Assembly: GCA_964384675.1 (NCBI GenBank)
Contig: CAYLNK010000129.1
Span: 1 to 16,362, forward strand
Source of the DNA: CAYLNK01 sp964384675
GTDB taxonomy: Bacteria > Acidobacteriota > Thermoanaerobaculia > UBA5066
Length of the DNA: 16,362 nt
Direction of reading: 5' to 3'
Every line of letters starts with the position of its first letter. Within the stretch, counting starts at the first letter, position 1. The translations under genes were made by a program, and so were the position numbers. The notes beneath the pieces were generated by a model, which was given only the letters and a program-made list of their open reading frames with translations, was not told the origin of the DNA and made no database searches. This document shows, in pieces, positions 7,797 to 15,417 of this stretch.

Positions 7797-7932
7797 GCGG
7801 CCATCGGCGGACGCGGGACCGGCGCGGCGCTGTTCGTCCCGGGAGAGGCGGCCGTCGACGCCGCCGTCCACGCGGGAGACACCGGCACCGCGCGAGCCTG
7901 CGCACGGCGCCGGCGCCTCCGCGCCCGGGTCG

Positions 7933-8733
7933 TCAGAACCCGATGGTGCCGGTCGGCCCGCTGTTCTGGTCGCTGCCCACGACGTGGAGGTCCAGCGCGT
8001 GGTAGAGCAGGTCCACCCACATCCGGGTCGCGAGGACTCGGCCCGGCCCGGTCGGGGAGACGCGGATCGTCACGCCCCCGTAAAACCCGGGAGGAAGCCC
8101 GACTCCCGATTCGCCGAATACGTCGACGATGAGCTTGATCTCGTTCGGGGCCAGGGAGTAGACCCGCTCGCCGAGGATGCCGCCGTTGGAGTCGATGAGC
8201 TGTACGGTGACGTCGGACCAGGCGTCGCCGGTCTCGCTGAGCAGGAGGTTCGTGGCGCTGTAGGCGTCGCGCACGGCGTAGGGGTCGTCGAGCGAGGCGC
8301 CCTGCGCCATCCGGGCGGAGCAGGTCCACCAGACGAGGGGCGCGGAGGCTTCCTGGTCCAGGTACTTCACGACCGGCTGCACCAGGAGGTTCCCGTTGAA
8401 CTCCACCTCGAGCCGGCCGAGCGTGTTGTCGTAGAGGCCGAACCGGCTTCCGATGAGGTCGGTCACCGTGAAGGACTGCCTGGGCCCCACCGGGATCGAG
8501 GTCGAGGCGGTCCCCTGAAAGTCACCGCTCTGGTACCGGTAGACGAGGTTCACCGTTCCGGGCGAACGCGTACCGTTCGCGACGTACAGGTCGGTGGTGT
8601 AGCCGTCGAGGCGTCCGACCACCGGCGCCACGGCCTGGAGGACCGGGTACTGGGCCCGGGCTGGGCCGGCGAGGAGCGACAGGAACGCGGCGGCGCCGAG
8701 CAGCGCCCGCCGGGATGTCAGGGTGTCGAGCAT
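7933..8733 (-). CDS. Exported protein of unknown function, possible Tat signal peptide
   Basis: The product has 266 residues. The N-terminus MLDTLTSRRALLGAAAF has a paired arginine (R8-R9) followed by a hydrophobic stretch and an ARA cleavage site before Q28, so it is exported, possibly by Tat; the RR motif lacks the usual Phe/Lys. The mature part is rich in beta-strand-like segments (DGYTTDLYVANG, PGTVNLVYRYQSGDF, ASTSIPVGPRQSFTV), suggesting an Ig-like or jelly-roll sandwich. It resembles, in style only, exported proteins with '..TDLYVANPG..' repeats common in Acidobacteriota; I do not recognise a named domain and assign no function. The ATG at 8731-8733 is preceded by AAAGGT about 11 nt upstream. 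It diverges from the PAAR gene across 421 bp. Confidence 0.75.
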   Translation of the reverse strand: MLDTLTSRRALLGAAAFLSLLAGPARAQYPVLQAVAPVVGRLDGYTTDLYVANGTRSPGTVNLVYRYQSGDFQGTASTSIPVGPRQSFTVTDLIGSRFGLYDNTLGRLEVEFNGNLLVQPVVKYLDQEASAPLVWWTCSARMAQGASLDDPYAVRDAYSATNLLLSETGDAWSDVTVQLIDSNGGILGERVYSLAPNEIKLIVDVFGESGVGLPPGFYGGVTIRVSPTGPGRVLATRMWVDLLYHALDLHVVGSDQNSGPTGTIGF

Positions 8734-9154
8734 TTGCGAAGTGACCTTTCGGATCGGGTAGGAGGCTCGCGGGCCGAAGTGCCCCGCGGGCGTGCAGTGG
8801 AGCAAGCGGGACCGGTCGTCCGGGCCGGGCTGGCCACGGGACCGCACATCGACGTCGAAGCGTTCACCTCCTCGGGGTCGGGGATCGGAGCCGTCCGTCC
8901 GACACGGGCCGCGGCATCGCGGGCAAGAATCTGGCGCCGCCGGTCCCGGCGCGCCATTGACCGTTTCTGCCAGAAGCCGGTCGTGATCGGGCCGGCGACC
9001 CTCCGTTTGACGCGTCGCGTCAGGAGGTCCATCGTGGACGGCGCGGGACGGCCCTCGCCGTGCTCGCGACCGTCGCCGCTGCGGACCGTCGCGCCGCGGG
9101 GACGAGATCGGCCGCGTCCGACCGGGCTGGGCCTCCCCGGAGAGGAGGTCGCTC
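8734..9154. other. Divergent intergenic region (421 bp), probably regulatory
   Basis: It separates the exported protein (-) from the PAAR gene (+). Two short perfect palindromes stand out: TTCTGCCAGAA (8965-8975) and TGACGCG-T-CGCGTCA (9008-9022). A TTGACC at 8957-8962 could be a -35, but no good -10 follows. Open frames here (for example 8718-9032 on the minus strand) have no Shine-Dalgarno and no recognisable content, so none is called as a gene. Confidence 0.5.
9008..9022. promoter_or_regulatory. Candidate operator: 7-1-7 perfect palindrome
   Basis: TGACGCG and CGCGTCA flank a single T, giving two perfect 7-bp half-sites in the middle of the divergent region. TTGACG, a -35-like hexamer, overlaps its left half. 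The symmetry would suit a dimeric repressor; no regulator gene is nearby, so binding is only inferred. Confidence 0.35.
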
Positions 9155-9499
9155 ATGTTCCCGGCCGCGAGAGAGGGCGACCCGATCACCCACGACATGC
9201 TGGTGCCCTGCGGCGTGATCGGGCCCCCGACCGCCGGGCCCTGCTCGGAGCTCGTGCTCATCGAGTACATGCCGGCGGCTCACGTGGGCAGTACCGTCGT
9301 CTGCACGGGCGTCATCAGCGGAGGCCTTGCGCACCCACCGCCGCCTCTCCCTCCGCCCATCACGCTGGGGTCCGCGACGGTCTTCATCCACGGGATGCCG
9401 GCCGCCCGCTGGCTTCCGAGCCTCGACGTGGGTGGCTGCGGCGTCTTCCTGGGAGACACGGCTCTCGGGCCGGCGCGGACCGTGCTGATCGGCAGCTGA
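9155..9499 (+). CDS. PAAR-motif protein (possible spike-tip protein)
   Basis: This 114-residue protein starts MFPAAREGDPITHD, and the PAAR-type signature recurs as MPAAHVGS (39-46) and MPAARW (81-86), each followed by Val/Gly-rich short strands such as GSATVFIHG and the closing ARTVLIG. This fits the small beta-cone of PAAR/DUF4150 proteins, which cap the VgrG-like spike of type VI secretion systems or related contractile devices and can carry or recruit effectors. A proline run PPPPLPPP (61-68) is inserted between the second and third repeats. There is no toxin extension and no VgrG, sheath or tube gene in the window, so it is an orphan here. The Shine-Dalgarno AGGAGG (9143-9148) is 6 nt before the ATG, making the start secure. 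Confidence 0.8.
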   Translation: MFPAAREGDPITHDMLVPCGVIGPPTAGPCSELVLIEYMPAAHVGSTVVCTGVISGGLAHPPPPLPPPITLGSATVFIHGMPAARWLPSLDVGGCGVFLGDTALGPARTVLIGS

Positions 9500-9607
9500 A
9501 TCCGGTGGCCGACCAAGAGGCTCCCCCGGGCTGACGCGACGTTTCCCGAGCGCGGGCGGGGGCGCGCGCTCGGCGCGAGAGGGCCGTTCGCGCCCTTCCG
9601 GTTGCGC

Positions 9608-9613
9608 TACGTT
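9608..9613 (+). promoter_or_regulatory. Candidate -10 element of the aminotransferase gene
   Basis: TACGTT ends 6 nt before ATG 9620, the same placement as the -10-like hexamers before xfp and vapB. No convincing -35 was seen at the expected distance. The purine run GAGGG is too close to the ATG (1 nt) to serve as a Shine-Dalgarno, so a leaderless start at 9620 is favoured. Confidence 0.35.
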
Positions 9614-9619
9614 GAGGGC

Positions 9620-10843
9620 ATGAGCGCATCGACGTCCGCCGACCCTTCCGCCCAGGCACCAGCGGGAGCCCGCAGCCCGTTCGCGTCGCTCTGGTCGCTC
9701 GACCCCGCCGTCGCGTACCTGAACCACGGCTCGTTCGGCGCCTGCCCCATCGCGATCCTGGACCACCAGGCGTCGCTGCGCCGGGAGATGGAGCGAGAGC
9801 CGGTCGACTTCCTCTGGCGCCGGCTTCCGGCGCGCCTGGCGGAGGCCCGTTCCGCGCTGGGACGCTTCGTCGGTGCCGACCCGGACGACCTCGCCGTGGT
9901 GCCGAACGCGACGGCGGGCGTGAACGCCGTCGTCCGTTCGCTCGACCTGGCCCCCGGCGACGAGCTGCTCACGACGGACCACGTCTACGGGGCGTGCCGG
10001 AAGACGCTCGACTTCGTGGCGGCGCGGACGGGGGCCCGCGTGGTGTCGGCGCGCGTCCCGTTCCCGCTGAGGGGCGACGACGACGTCGTGGCGGCCGTGC
10101 TCGCCGCGGTCACGCCGCGCACGCGCCTCGCCCTGATCGACCACGTCACCAGCCCGACGGCGCTCGTCTTCCCCGTGGCGCGGCTCGTCGGCGAGCTGGC
10201 CTCGCGCGGCGTCGACACGTTGGTCGACGGAGCGCACGCGCTCGGGATGGTGCCGCTCGACCTCGATCGGATCGGCGCCGCGTACTACACGGCGAATGCC
10301 CACAAGTGGCTCTGCGCGCCGAAGGGGGCCGCGTTCCTGCACGTGCGGAAGGACCGGCAGAAGGGCGTCCACCCCACGTCGATCAGCCACGGCTACGGCT
10401 GGGGCGGCTTCCGGGAGGAGTTCGACTGGACGGGCACGACCGACCCCACCCCGTTCCTCTCGATCCCCGAGTGCGTGCGGTATATCGGCGACCTCGCCCC
10501 CGGCGGCTGGCCGGCCCTGATGGGGCGGAATCACGTCCTCGCGCTCGAGGGGCGGGTCGTGCTCGCCCGGGCGCTCGGGATCGAGCTGCCGTGCCCCGAC
10601 GAGATGATCGGCTCGATGGCGTCGCTCCCGCTGGAGGGGGCCGCCGACGGCTCGCCCGTCGCCACGCTCGATCCCGAGGGACTGATGGCGTGGTTTCGGG
10701 AGCGCGGGGTCGAGACGTGGTTCTACGCCTGGCCGCCGCCGCAGAGGAGGCTGCTGCGCGTCTCGGCCCAGCTGTACAACGATTCGTCGGAGATGGAGCG
10801 GCTGGCGGGGTTGCTGGGCGAGGCGCGGGGAAGGGCCGGATGA
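9620..10843 (+). CDS. Class-V aminotransferase-fold PLP enzyme, isopenicillin-N epimerase-like
   Basis: This 407-residue protein is a fold-type I PLP enzyme. Landmarks: YLNHGSFGACP (33-43), the usual N-terminal signature of the isopenicillin-N-epimerase/EgtE-like branch; NATAGVNAVV (cofactor phosphate region); VDGAHALGM with D203 and H206; and NAHKWLCAPKGAAFL, where K229 should form the Schiff base. The C-terminal small domain contains RERGVETWFYAWPPP and ends LRVSAQLYNDSSEMERLAGLL, typical of the family's '.RiS.qiYN...' ending. Members act as racemases, desulfurases, C-S lyases or aminotransferases, and the substrate cannot be told from sequence. ATG 9620 is chosen over TTG 9602 because the six extra residues have no family match and TACGTT sits at leaderless distance. 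No partner gene such as an ergothioneine pathway enzyme is adjacent. Confidence 0.88.
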   Translation: MSASTSADPSAQAPAGARSPFASLWSLDPAVAYLNHGSFGACPIAILDHQASLRREMEREPVDFLWRRLPARLAEARSALGRFVGADPDDLAVVPNATAGVNAVVRSLDLAPGDELLTTDHVYGACRKTLDFVAARTGARVVSARVPFPLRGDDDVVAAVLAAVTPRTRLALIDHVTSPTALVFPVARLVGELASRGVDTLVDGAHALGMVPLDLDRIGAAYYTANAHKWLCAPKGAAFLHVRKDRQKGVHPTSISHGYGWGGFREEFDWTGTTDPTPFLSIPECVRYIGDLAPGGWPALMGRNHVLALEGRVVLARALGIELPCPDEMIGSMASLPLEGAADGSPVATLDPEGLMAWFRERGVETWFYAWPPPQRRLLRVSAQLYNDSSEMERLAGLLGEARGRAG

Positions 10844-10982
10844 GGGGTGCCCTCGTGCGTCCGGCGAATGATCGTCGTGGGTGGACGCCTCTGCACGGCT
10901 TCGGTCGTCTCGAGATCGCGGGGGGGCTGCTGAAGTCGGCGATCCCGACGGGCCCGCTCGCCCGTGCATTACTGTACCAGCT

Positions 10983-11010
10983 ATCCTTTATCCTTTGGCC
11001 CTGACCCCAT
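10983..11010 (+). repeat. 28-bp dispersed direct repeat, right copy
   Basis: It is identical to 7056-7083 at 27 of 28 positions and in the same orientation. It lies in the 262-bp spacer between the aminotransferase and the CHAT gene. The two copies bracket about 3.9 kb. Its 3' end runs into the 16-bp tandem repeat at 11002-11033. Confidence 0.85.
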
Positions 11011-11033
11011 CCGGGCGTGACCCCATCCGGGCG
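11002..11033 (+). repeat. Perfect 16-bp tandem duplication
   Basis: TGACCCCATCCGGGCG is present twice in a row (11002-11017 and 11018-11033) with no mismatch. The first nine bases belong to the end of the 28-bp repeat, so the duplication includes the repeat's edge. It may come from replication slippage or mark an insertion or excision scar. Confidence 0.85.
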
Positions 11034-11067
11034 CCTCAGGCGCAGGCGGGGAGGCGGCCGGGCGCCG

Positions 11068-11096
11068 TTGACGCCGCACCCGGGAGAGCCCATCGT
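11068..11096 (+). promoter_or_regulatory. Weak candidate promoter of the CHAT-FecR-kinase cluster
   Basis: TTGACG (11068-11073, 5/6 to the -35 consensus) is followed 17 bp later by CATCGT (11091-11096, 3/6 to the -10 consensus). Transcription would begin a few bases before ATG 11106. The -10 match is poor, so this is tentative. Confidence 0.25.
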
Positions 11097-11105
11097 TCGG
11101 GGTGG

Positions 11106-14100
11106 ATGCGCTCGGCTCGAGGGGTCTCCCGTCGACGGGGTCGGCGACTCGCCGTTCTCGCCCTCCTGTACGTCCTGGGGCGCGCGGCTCCCGCGCCCGC
11201 CGTGGAGGCGGGTGTGGTCGTGGTGGACGCCGGCTCCGGCGCCGCGGCCGCGGCGGGTCTGAAGCGCGGAGACGAGCTCCTGGCCTGGACCGCCCCGTTC
11301 CTCGACGGGACGCGGCGCGCCGTCGAGTCGCCTCTCGACGTCGAGGAGGCCGAGGCGGAGGGCTCCCGTGGCCCGGTGACGTTCTCCGGCCGGCGCGACG
11401 GACGGCCCGCGACGTGGACGGTCGGGCCCGGCTCCTGGAGCTGGTACCTCTCGAGGAACCACTGGGGGCTCGAGACCCGTCCCCCGATGGGCGCGGCGGC
11501 TCTGGCGCTCCTGGAGTCCGGGCGCGCCCTCTCCTCCGCGAGGACGGCGGTCGCGGCGGCGGGGCCGTTCTGTCAGGGGGCCGACGCCGCCGCGCGGGAC
11601 GGGGACGCCGCGCTCGCCGCCTTCTTCCGGATCCGGGCCGCGCGGGCTCTCGCCGGGCTCCAGCCCCAGGAGGCGGACGCCCTGTATGCCGAGGCGTCGC
11701 GCGGCGTGCCGGCCCGCCACGCGGCGACGCTGCTCCTGGAGCGGGGGGCGCGCTTCTGGTACGCGGGCGACGCGGGCCGGGCGGCAGAAATCTACGAAGC
11801 GGCGCGGGCGGCCGCGGAGCGAGCCGACCCGGACGGCCTCGGCGTGGCACGGGCGTACGTCGGGCTCGGCGTGGTCGCCCGTATCAGGAACCGTATGGAC
11901 GAATGGGAGCGGTACGCCGGGCTCGCGCTCGCCATCCGTGAACGGCTGACGCCGGGGAGCCTCGCCGTCGCCGAGGCGACGCTCTACCGCTCGATGGCCG
12001 AGGTGCACGGCGGCCGGGTGGAGGCGGCGGAGGCGGACAACGCGAGGGCGCTGGCCCTGATCGACCGCCTCGACCGGGAGAGCCACCTCGCGCTCTACGC
12101 GCTCAGCTACAGAGGGCTCGTGGAGGAGGCGCGCGGCGATTTCGCGGCAGCCGAGCGGACCTATCGCGACGCGCTCGCGCGCGCCCCACGGGCCGTGCCC
12201 CTGGGCGGAACGCTCTCCGCCACCACCGAGACGATCGAGTGGGCGGCGCTCAACAACCTGGGCGGCATCACGCTCGAGCGGGGAGACGTGGCGGAGGCCG
12301 AGGCCCTACACCGGCGCGCGCTCGCGAACGCGGAGGGAAGAGTCAAGGTCAGCCTCCCGAACCTCCAGGTGAGCCTCCTCAACCTCGCCCAGGCGGTGCG
12401 CCGCCGCGGCCGCCTGGACGAGGCGGAACGCCTCGTCGCGCGGGCGCTCGACCTCGGTCCCCACGCCGCCGCCGTGCGCGAGATGGCCGAGCAGCGGGCA
12501 GCCCGTGGGGATGTCGCGGAGGCGCGACGGCTCCACGAGGCCGTCCTCGCCGACTGGATCCGGATCACGCCCGACTCCGAGCTCGAGGCGGCGAGCCGGC
12601 TCGATCTCGCCACGCTGGCGCTCGCGCGGGGAGACCTCGACGGGGCCGAGGACGAGGGGAGCCGGGCGCTCGCGATACGCGAGCGGAAGTCCCCCGGCGG
12701 CCTTCACGAGGCCGAGACTCTCCACCTCCTGGCACGGGTCAGCCGGCGGCGGGGCGACGCGGCCGGCGCGGCGGAGCGGCTCTGCCGCGCGGTCGAGGCG
12801 CTGGAGGGGCAGAGGGCGAAGCTGGGGGGGACGGAGGCTCGCCGGGCCGCGTTCGCCGAGACCTTCGCCGATGTCTACCACGACTACGTCGACGTCCTCC
12901 TCGAGCTGGGGCGGCGCGACGACGCGTTCGAGGCGCTTGAGCGCTCGAGGGCCCGCGGGTTCCTGGCGATGCTGGCGGAGCGGGACCTCGCGTTCGGGGC
13001 CGACGTCCCGGCGGACCTCGCCGCGGAGTCCGCCCGCATCGCCCGGGAGTACGACCGGACGCTGGCGCGCCTCGGGAGGGAGGCGGACCCCGGCCGGACG
13101 CTGGCGACGCGCCTGGTCGAGCTGCGAGCCGAAGGGGACCGCGTCGTCGCCCGGATGCGGGAGCGTTCGCCGCGGCTCGCCTCGCTCCGCTATCCCGTGC
13201 CGCTCGGCGTGGCCGGGGCGCGCGCGGCGCTCGACCCGGGCACGGTCCTCCTCTCGTACTCCGTCGGGCCGGAGCGGGCCCACCTCTTCGTTCTGGCCCC
13301 GGGAACGGGCCCGCTCCCCGTGCTGACGATCGAACGCCCTCGCGCCGAGCTCTCCCGCCGGGTGAAGGGCTTCCGGCGCCTGCTCGAGGAGGGGCGGCGC
13401 ACGGCCGGAACGGCGGCCCTCCTCGAGCAGGGGCGCGCTCTCTACCGGGATCTGCTGGCCCCCGCCGCGCCGTATCTCCGCGACGCCGAGCGGATCGTCG
13501 TCTGCCCTGACGGTCCGCTCCACGCCCTCCCGTTCGCGGCCCTGGCGCGCGATCCGGAGCCGGGGTACCTCGTCGAGTGGAAGCCGATCCACGTGGCGCT
13601 CTCGGCGACGGTCTACGCGGAGCTGAGCCGGACCGCCGCCGCGCCGCAGTCCCGCCGCCTCGAGGTGGTGGCGTTCGGAGACCCGCGGATGCCTCGCCTC
13701 GCCGGGAGGGATCCCGGGAGCCTCGCCGACGACGAGCTCCGATCCGCGGTCGCGGCGGGCTTCGGCTTCGAGCCACTGCCGTCGAGCCGCGCCGAGGCCC
13801 GCGGGATCGCCGCGCTGTACGGTCGCCGCGGCCGGCCCTACCTGGGGGCGGAGGCGACCGAGGAGCGCGCCAGGTCGGTGGGCACCGGCGTGCGGTACGT
13901 CCACTTCGCCTGCCACGGGCTCCTCGACGAGGCCTCGCCGATGAGCTCGGCCCTGGTGCTGTCGATCCCGGACGACGCGGTCCCGGGCCGGGACAACGGC
14001 CTGCTGCAGGCGTGGGAGGTTCTCGAGAGGGTGCGGCTCGACGCCGACCTCGTCACCCTCTCGGCGTGCGAGACGGCTCTCGGGCGGGAGATGGGGGGCG

Positions 14101-14348
14101 AGGGGCTCGTCGGGCTCACTCGCGCGTTCCAGTACGCGGGGGCGCGGTCGGTCCTGGGGTCGCTGTGGAAGGTGGCCGACCGGTCGACGGGCACCCTGAT
14201 GCGACGGCTCTACGTCCACCTGAAGGCGGGGAAGCCGAAGGACGAAGCCCTGCGGGCGGCGCAGCGCGACCTCCTCGCGAGCGGCGACGCCCGGCTCGCG
14301 CACCCGTTCGCGTGGGCCGGCTTCCAGCTCGCGGGGAGCTGGCGCTGA
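11106..14348 (+). CDS. Exported PDZ-like / TPR / CHAT (caspase-like) protein
   Basis: This protein has 1080 residues from ATG 11106. The basic N-terminus and hydrophobic stretch LAVLALLYVLG (15-25), followed by APAPA, look like a signal peptide. Residues about 37-102 resemble a degenerate PDZ unit (VVVVDAGSGAAAAAGLKRGDELLAW). About seven TPR-like helical pairs run from roughly 215 to 625, for example SYRGLVEEARGDFAAAERTY and LNNLGGITLERGDVAEAEAL. The C-terminal CHAT domain (about 690-1079) has HFACHG with catalytic H937 and LSACETALG with catalytic C988, so it should be an active clan-CD cysteine peptidase. Known CHAT proteins cleave partner proteins in cell-death or defence pathways, with TPRs recognising the partner; whether that holds here is inference. 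If exported, it would act outside the cytoplasm. Upstream in-frame codons exist, but the signal peptide supports this start. No strong Shine-Dalgarno precedes it. The FecR-like gene follows after 85 bp. Confidence 0.88.
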   Translation: MRSARGVSRRRGRRLAVLALLYVLGRAAPAPAVEAGVVVVDAGSGAAAAAGLKRGDELLAWTAPFLDGTRRAVESPLDVEEAEAEGSRGPVTFSGRRDGRPATWTVGPGSWSWYLSRNHWGLETRPPMGAAALALLESGRALSSARTAVAAAGPFCQGADAAARDGDAALAAFFRIRAARALAGLQPQEADALYAEASRGVPARHAATLLLERGARFWYAGDAGRAAEIYEAARAAAERADPDGLGVARAYVGLGVVARIRNRMDEWERYAGLALAIRERLTPGSLAVAEATLYRSMAEVHGGRVEAAEADNARALALIDRLDRESHLALYALSYRGLVEEARGDFAAAERTYRDALARAPRAVPLGGTLSATTETIEWAALNNLGGITLERGDVAEAEALHRRALANAEGRVKVSLPNLQVSLLNLAQAVRRRGRLDEAERLVARALDLGPHAAAVREMAEQRAARGDVAEARRLHEAVLADWIRITPDSELEAASRLDLATLALARGDLDGAEDEGSRALAIRERKSPGGLHEAETLHLLARVSRRRGDAAGAAERLCRAVEALEGQRAKLGGTEARRAAFAETFADVYHDYVDVLLELGRRDDAFEALERSRARGFLAMLAERDLAFGADVPADLAAESARIAREYDRTLARLGREADPGRTLATRLVELRAEGDRVVARMRERSPRLASLRYPVPLGVAGARAALDPGTVLLSYSVGPERAHLFVLAPGTGPLPVLTIERPRAELSRRVKGFRRLLEEGRRTAGTAALLEQGRALYRDLLAPAAPYLRDAERIVVCPDGPLHALPFAALARDPEPGYLVEWKPIHVALSATVYAELSRTAAAPQSRRLEVVAFGDPRMPRLAGRDPGSLADDELRSAVAAGFGFEPLPSSRAEARGIAALYGRRGRPYLGAEATEERARSVGTGVRYVHFACHGLLDEASPMSSALVLSIPDDAVPGRDNGLLQAWEVLERVRLDADLVTLSACETALGREMGGEGLVGLTRAFQYAGARSVLGSLWKVADRSTGTLMRRLYVHLKAGKPKDEALRAAQRDLLASGDARLAHPFAWAGFQLAGSWR

Positions 14349-14433
14349 TGCCTGCGTGTAGGTCGCGATCGTGGCACGCAATGTCAATGGACGAAGCTCT
14401 CTCCCGGCCGCATCGTGCCCACGGAGCAGACTC

Positions 14434-15360
14434 GTGAACCTCCTCGAACCCGGACGCCGGCCCTGGACCTGGACGTCGCCGCGCCTGGCGCTCGCCCGCG
14501 GGCTGCTCCTCTTCCTTCTGATCCCGGAGGCGACGCTTTGCGCCACCGAGCCGGCGGAGAGCGCCACCGCGGTCGTCTACGCCCTCTCGGGTCACGCGCG
14601 GCTGGCGCGGGGCGGGGCCGGCGCCGAGCGGGACGTCCGGCTCTTCGACTGGATCGACGCCGGCGCGGTCGTTCGCGTCGCGCCCGGTTCGCGGCTCGGC
14701 CTCGCCTTCCGGAACGGCGAGCGGTACGAGCTGCTCTCGAACGCGCGCGCGGCAGTGCTCGCAGACAGGCTGCGCATCGACGCCGGAGAGGTCCGGCCGC
14801 TCCCTCGTGTCCCCGCGTTCCCGAGGCTCGTGCCGCTCGTCTCCGCGCAGGAGACACAGCCGGCCGCGGTGCGCATCCGGGGCGGCTCCGACGGGGCTGC
14901 CACGGACCGCTCGAGCCGCGCGCTCGCGGACGAGACCGTCCTCCGCATTCCCCGCACGGTGGAGGCGGCCCGGTACGAGATCGAGGTCGAGGGCGAGAGC
15001 GGCGTCGTGTTCACCGCCGAGACCGCCTCGGACGTCGTCCGGATCCCGCCGGGAATCCTGCGCCCCGGCTCGCGTTACGGATGGCGGGTCCGCGGGCCTG
15101 GCCGGACGGGCCTCCCGACCGAGGTCCGGGGCGAGCTGGAGACGCTGGACGAGGAGAGCGCGTCCAGGCGCGCGGCCCTCCGGGACGCGCTGCGCGGCGA
15201 GGGGACCGCCGCGTCTCTCGCGCTCCTCTCGGAGGTCGACCGTCGTCTCGGGCTCCTGCCCGAGGCGCGGGCCGAGCTCCTGGAGGCGCGTGCCCTGGCG
15301 CCGGGCGACCCCGCCCTCGAGGAGAGGCTCGCCCGGGTCGCCGGACGGCCCGTCCGGTAG
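14434..15360 (+). CDS. Exported FecR-like domain protein with fibronectin-like and TPR-like parts
   Basis: This 308-residue product begins at GTG 14434, with GGAG (14423-14426) 7 nt upstream. A hydrophobic segment (LALARGLLLFLLI, 18-30) indicates a signal peptide or N-terminal anchor; the cysteine at about 36 is not in a good lipobox. Residues about 45-140 follow the FecR-type pattern (ALSGHARLARGG, then LFDWIDAGAVVRVAPGSRLGLAFRNGERYEL), a fold that serves as an extracytoplasmic signal or scaffold domain. Residues about 170-240 look like an Ig/fibronectin-type sandwich (ARYEIEVEGESGVVF to RYGWRVRGPG). The C-terminus ends in a single TPR-like hairpin (LGLLPEARAELLEARAL). It lies between the CHAT protein and a protein kinase gene, all in one direction, suggesting that the three work together. 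No sigma or anti-sigma gene is adjacent, so a classical FecR role is unlikely. Confidence 0.75.
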   Translation: MNLLEPGRRPWTWTSPRLALARGLLLFLLIPEATLCATEPAESATAVVYALSGHARLARGGAGAERDVRLFDWIDAGAVVRVAPGSRLGLAFRNGERYELLSNARAAVLADRLRIDAGEVRPLPRVPAFPRLVPLVSAQETQPAAVRIRGGSDGAATDRSSRALADETVLRIPRTVEAARYEIEVEGESGVVFTAETASDVVRIPPGILRPGSRYGWRVRGPGRTGLPTEVRGELETLDEESASRRAALRDALRGEGTAASLALLSEVDRRLGLLPEARAELLEARALAPGDPALEERLARVAGRPVR

Positions 15361-15417
15361 GTAGGGGAACGCCGTTTCCGGTGCGGATAATCGGCTCGCG
15401 GTGTCGAGGAGCGCGCG

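Noticed and set aside
7797..7932. Terminator hairpin between vapC and the exported-protein gene
   Set aside because: Several short GC-rich stems are possible (for example CGGGAC/GTCCCG near 7816-7843), but stems are only 5-6 bp and no T-run follows, so nothing rises above the GC-rich background.
8718..9032. Minus-strand frame of 104 residues overlapping the exported-protein start
   Set aside because: It has no Shine-Dalgarno, no recognisable domain and overlaps the better supported gene and its upstream region.
10881..11105. Upstream extension of the CHAT protein to 10881
   Set aside because: It would run through the 28-bp repeat and the 16-bp tandem duplication and place the clear signal peptide inside the protein.
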